DNA from: CAYMRB01 sp964392615
GTDB lineage: Bacteria > Planctomycetota > UBA8108
DNA: 7,408 nt
Reading direction: 5' to 3'
NCBI GenBank assembly: GCA_964392615.1
Contig: CAYMRB010000483.1
Location: 1-7,408 of the forward strand
Shown here in pieces: positions 4,842-7,408 of this stretch. The notes below the pieces were generated by a model. That model was not told where the DNA came from and ran no database searches. It worked only from the letters and a program-made list of their open reading frames with translations. Both the position numbers and the translations under genes were made by a program. Positions within the stretch are counted from its first letter, which is position 1. Each line of letters begins with the position of its first letter.

Positions 4842-5894
4842 ATGGCGGCCCGGCGCGCCCTCCCTCTCCCGCGATCGCCGTCGGGCTTCGGTCCTCTGCG
4901 CTGGCTCGGACCGCTTCTCGTGCCGCTGTCGTGGCCATACCGTGCGGTCGTCCGCCGCCGTACGCGTCGCATGCGCGCGCGTGCGACGCGGCTCGACGTT
5001 CCCGTCGTCAGCGTCGGCAACCTCACCTGCGGCGGTACCGGCAAGACGCCGACAGTCGAGATGGTCGCGCGCGATCTCGCCGCGTCGGGGCGCAAGCCGG
5101 CCATCGTCAGTCGCGGATACGGCTCCGGCCCGGCTGCCGAGAACGACGAGTTTCGCGTGCTGGCGGCGAACCTGCCGGGCGTCGATCACGTGCAGGACGC
5201 CGATCGCGTGGCGGCTGGTCGGCGCGCGGTGGAGCGCGGCGCCGACGTGATCATTCTCGATGACGGCTTTCAGCACGTGCGGCTCGGGCGCGACTTGGAC
5301 ATCGTTCTTCTCGATGCGCTGCGTCCGTTCGACAACGGGCGATTGTTGCCGGCCGGGCTGCTGCGCGAGCCGGTCGAGGCGCTCGAACGCGCCGATCTGA
5401 TCGCCGTGACCCGTTGTGAGCTTGCCGCACCGGAGGCGCTCGAGGAGCTCCGCACGTGGCTGAAGAGCGCGCTTCCGACGACGCCGACGATCGAGCTCGG
5501 CACGCGCGTCGTCGGCTGGCACGATGCGCTCGAGGAGACGCGGGACGAAGCGGCGCCGATGGGAGCGGTCGTCGCGTTCTGCGGCATCGGTCACCCCGAG
5601 GCCTTTCGACGTCAGCTCGTCAAGGAAGGCAGCGATGTCCGCGCTTTCTTGCCTTTCCCTGACCACCACGCTTACACTCGGGCCGATCTCGAGCGCGTGG
5701 CTCGACAAGCGCGCGCGATCGACGCCACGGCTATCGTGATGACGCAGAAGGACGCGGTGAAGCTCACCGACGCCGAATGCCGCGGTGCGATGGCCGGCGA
5801 GCGCTGGCTGTCGATGGTCATCCGCCAAGAGATTCTGGCGGGCGACACCGAATACCGTCGCGCCTTGCGGTCTTTGACCGCGCGCGACGAGTAG
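4842..5894 (+). CDS. lpxK: Tetraacyldisaccharide 4'-kinase
   Basis: LpxK phosphorylates the 4' position of the tetraacyldisaccharide-1-phosphate to give lipid IVA, at the cytoplasmic face of the inner membrane. The 350-residue protein has an amphipathic, Arg-rich N-terminal helix (about 15-50) that would anchor it to the membrane. It has the P-loop SVGNLTCGGTGKTP (57-70), SRGYG (90-94), DDGFQH (140-145), DIVLLDALRPFDNGRLLPAG (153-172) and LLREP (173-177). The second half has FCGIGHPEAFRRQL, FPDHHAYTRADL and MTQKDAVKL, where most homologues read TEKDAVK. The length is normal and no key residue is missing. It starts 6 nt after the lipoprotein stop and ends 35 nt before hldE, so it is in the same operon. 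The AGAGG at 4825-4829 and GAGAAG at 4834-4839 are the candidate ribosome sites. Confidence 0.96.
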   Translation: MAARRALPLPRSPSGFGPLRWLGPLLVPLSWPYRAVVRRRTRRMRARATRLDVPVVSVGNLTCGGTGKTPTVEMVARDLAASGRKPAIVSRGYGSGPAAENDEFRVLAANLPGVDHVQDADRVAAGRRAVERGADVIILDDGFQHVRLGRDLDIVLLDALRPFDNGRLLPAGLLREPVEALERADLIAVTRCELAAPEALEELRTWLKSALPTTPTIELGTRVVGWHDALEETRDEAAPMGAVVAFCGIGHPEAFRRQLVKEGSDVRAFLPFPDHHAYTRADLERVARQARAIDATAIVMTQKDAVKLTDAECRGAMAGERWLSMVIRQEILAGDTEYRRALRSLTARDE

Positions 5895-5915
5895 CTCGCG
5901 GAGCTGCTGACGCCG

Positions 5916-5923
5916 AAGAGGAG
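5916..5923 (+). promoter_or_regulatory. Ribosome binding site of hldE
   Basis: AAGAGGAG lies 6 nt before the ATG at 5930. It fixes the start of the last gene, which otherwise has no stop inside the window to define it. Confidence 0.75.
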
Positions 5924-5929
5924 TGCCGC

Positions 5930-7408
5930 ATGGGAAACGAGCTGATTCGTTTCGTCGAGAAGTTGGGCCGTCCGCGCATCGGAGTCATCGGCGATCTGAT
6001 GCTGGATCGCTACGTGTGGGGCGATGTCGAGAGGATCTCGCCCGAGGCGCCGATCCCGGTCTTGCGAGTCAGCCGTCGCGAGGTGCGCGTTGGTGGCGCC
6101 GGCAGCGTTGCGGTCAACTTGGCGCGGCTCGGCGTCGACGTGCGCGTGTTCTCGCTCGTCGGCGGCGATGAGCACGGCACTCGCGTGCGATCGATCCTCG
6201 CGGACGAAGGTTGTCGGGTCGACTCGGTGCTCGACGATGCGTCGCGCCGCACCACGGTCAAGACCCGCAACATGGGCTATGTGCAGCAGTCGCATCGCGC
6301 GGTCCAGCAGATGCTGCGCGTCGACGACGAGGACCTGGCCCCGGTCTCCGAAGAGCAGGTCGCGCGTCTGCTCGAGTCGGTGAGCGAGCATGCCGGCGAG
6401 TTGGACGCGCTCCTCATCAGCGATTACCACAAGGGGCTCGTTCAGGCGGAGCTCGTCGCGGGCGCCCTCGACGCGATGGCCGGGCGGCCGATTCTGGTCG
6501 ATCCGGCGCGCGTGTCGGATTACTCGCCGTATCGCGGGGCGACGCTGATCTGTCCGAATCGCTTCGAGGCGGAGCTCGCGAGCGGGCTACCGTGCCGAAC
6601 GCTCGAGGAGTGCGGCGCCGTCGGACGTCACCTCGTCCGCGATCTCGATCTCGGAGCCGTCGCGGTCACGCTCGACCGCGAGGGGATCTTCCTGTTCTGC
6701 TCCGACGGCGAGTCGCGGCACTTCCCGACGCGCGTGCGTGTCGTTGCCGATGTCACCGGCGCCGGCGACATGGTGTTGACGATTCTCGGCGTCGTGGCCG
6801 CGGCCGGCGGCACGCTCGATCGAGCGGTCGAGCTCGCCAACGTCGCGGCTGGACTCGAGGTCCGCCATTTCGGCGTGACTCCGATCAGCCGCGAGGAGCT
6901 GCTCGGCGAGCTGCGTTTCCAGGGGCACCCTGTCGTCGGCAAGATCAAGTCTGCCGGCGAGCTCGCGCGCGTCGTCGAGACGATCCGGGAGTCCGGGCGC
7001 ACGGTCGTGTTCACGAACGGCTGCTTCGATCTCCTGCACCTCGGGCACCACCATCTCCTGAACGGCGCGAGCCGCGAGGGGGACGTGCTCGTCGTCGCCG
7101 TCAACAGCGACGAGTCGATCCGTCGGCTGAAGGGGCCGTCGCGGCCGCGTATCGCGCAGGAGGATCGCGTCAAGATGCTCGCGGGCATGGAGGCGGTCGA
7201 CTACGTCGTCGTGTTCGACGAAGACACGCCGAACACGCTGCTCGAGACGCTGCGGCCCGACGTGCTCGTCAAGGGCAGCGAGTACAGTGGTGACGAGGAC
7301 GGTGTCGTCGGCCGCGAGATCGTCGAGGGGTACGGCGGTCGCGTCGCGTTCGTCGAGCAGCTGCCGGGATTCTCGACGACCGCGCTGCTCGGTGAGGACG
7401 CGGGGGAC
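5930..7408 (+). CDS. hldE: Bifunctional heptose-7-phosphate kinase / heptose-1-phosphate adenylyltransferase (3' end cut by window)
   Basis: HldE (RfaE) makes ADP-heptose for the LPS inner core: one domain phosphorylates D-glycero-beta-D-manno-heptose 7-phosphate, the other transfers AMP to the heptose 1-phosphate. The 493 codons present show a PfkB/ribokinase domain (about 10-325) with GDLMLDRYVWGDVERISPEA, a GGAGSVAVNLARLG substrate loop (usually GGAANVA), and DVTGAGD with the catalytic Asp280. A cytidylyltransferase-type domain follows from about 345: TNGCFDLLHLGH with the HxGH motif at 370-373, AVNSDESIRRLKGPSRP, DRVKML, EAVDYVVVFDEDTP and VLVKGSEYS. The frame is open to the last base, but FSTTALL near the end matches the usual C-terminus, so only a few residues should be missing. 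It is fourth in the + operon, 35 nt after lpxK. Both functional domains appear intact. Confidence 0.96.
   Translation, partial: MGNELIRFVEKLGRPRIGVIGDLMLDRYVWGDVERISPEAPIPVLRVSRREVRVGGAGSVAVNLARLGVDVRVFSLVGGDEHGTRVRSILADEGCRVDSVLDDASRRTTVKTRNMGYVQQSHRAVQQMLRVDDEDLAPVSEEQVARLLESVSEHAGELDALLISDYHKGLVQAELVAGALDAMAGRPILVDPARVSDYSPYRGATLICPNRFEAELASGLPCRTLEECGAVGRHLVRDLDLGAVAVTLDREGIFLFCSDGESRHFPTRVRVVADVTGAGDMVLTILGVVAAAGGTLDRAVELANVAAGLEVRHFGVTPISREELLGELRFQGHPVVGKIKSAGELARVVETIRESGRTVVFTNGCFDLLHLGHHHLLNGASREGDVLVVAVNSDESIRRLKGPSRPRIAQEDRVKMLAGMEAVDYVVVFDEDTPNTLLETLRPDVLVKGSEYSGDEDGVVGREIVEGYGGRVAFVEQLPGFSTTALLGEDAGD

Noticed and set aside
4575..5828. 417-residue open frame on the minus strand opposite lpxK
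   Set aside because: Arg/His-rich composition without motifs, fully opposite the well-supported lpxK and lipoprotein genes.
6211..7293. 360-residue plus-strand frame inside hldE
   Set aside because: Almost entirely Arg/Gly/Ala/Ser low-complexity; it is an out-of-frame reading of hldE, whose own frame shows both enzyme domains.
1..7408. CRISPR arrays, tRNA, rRNA or riboswitches
   Set aside because: No regularly spaced repeats, tRNA-like cloverleaf ends or conserved RNA motifs were seen on reading both strands.

Overview
The window is high-GC DNA from a Gram-negative bacterium. The genes for lipid A phosphorylation (lpxK), Kdo synthesis (kdsA) and ADP-heptose synthesis (hldE) require a lipopolysaccharide outer membrane. 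GC-rich third positions, a bacterial histone-fold protein and an IS1182-type transposase relic would fit a deltaproteobacterial/Myxococcota-grade or similar environmental lineage. That placement is an inference; nothing in the window fixes the taxon.

Layout. (1) Positions 1-354 hold the rear of an internally deleted IS1182-family transposase, entering from the left edge. (2) Positions 355-741 have no convincing gene; this is probably IS flank followed by the leader of the next gene. (3) Positions 742-978 (+) encode a 78-residue lysine-tailed single-histone-fold protein. (4) Positions 979-1139 lie between convergent genes and contain three inverted repeats. (5) Positions 1140-3787 (-) are a tight three-gene operon, read right to left: an ADP-ribosylglycohydrolase-fold protein, kdsA (8-bp overlap) and a family 2 glycosyltransferase (34-nt gap). 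(6) Positions 3788-3949 are a divergent promoter region. (7) Positions 3950-7408 (+) are a second operon: a 72-residue MshEN-like protein, a probable lipoprotein, lpxK, and hldE, which is cut by the right edge.

The two divergent operons form one envelope-biogenesis locus. KdsA makes Kdo-8-phosphate, HldE makes the activated heptose precursor for the inner core, and LpxK adds the 4'-phosphate of lipid A. The glycosyltransferase probably loads a sugar onto a polyprenyl phosphate or similar acceptor. The lipoprotein and the MshEN-like protein are unassigned but co-transcribed candidates for envelope assembly or its control.

Most notable points: the bacterial histone; an Asp in KdsA at the position that normally separates the metal-dependent (Cys) from the metal-independent (Asn) class; loss of the second metal-binding motif in the ADP-ribosylglycohydrolase homologue; and a stand-alone MshEN-like protein with degenerate c-di-GMP residues heading the lpxK-hldE operon.
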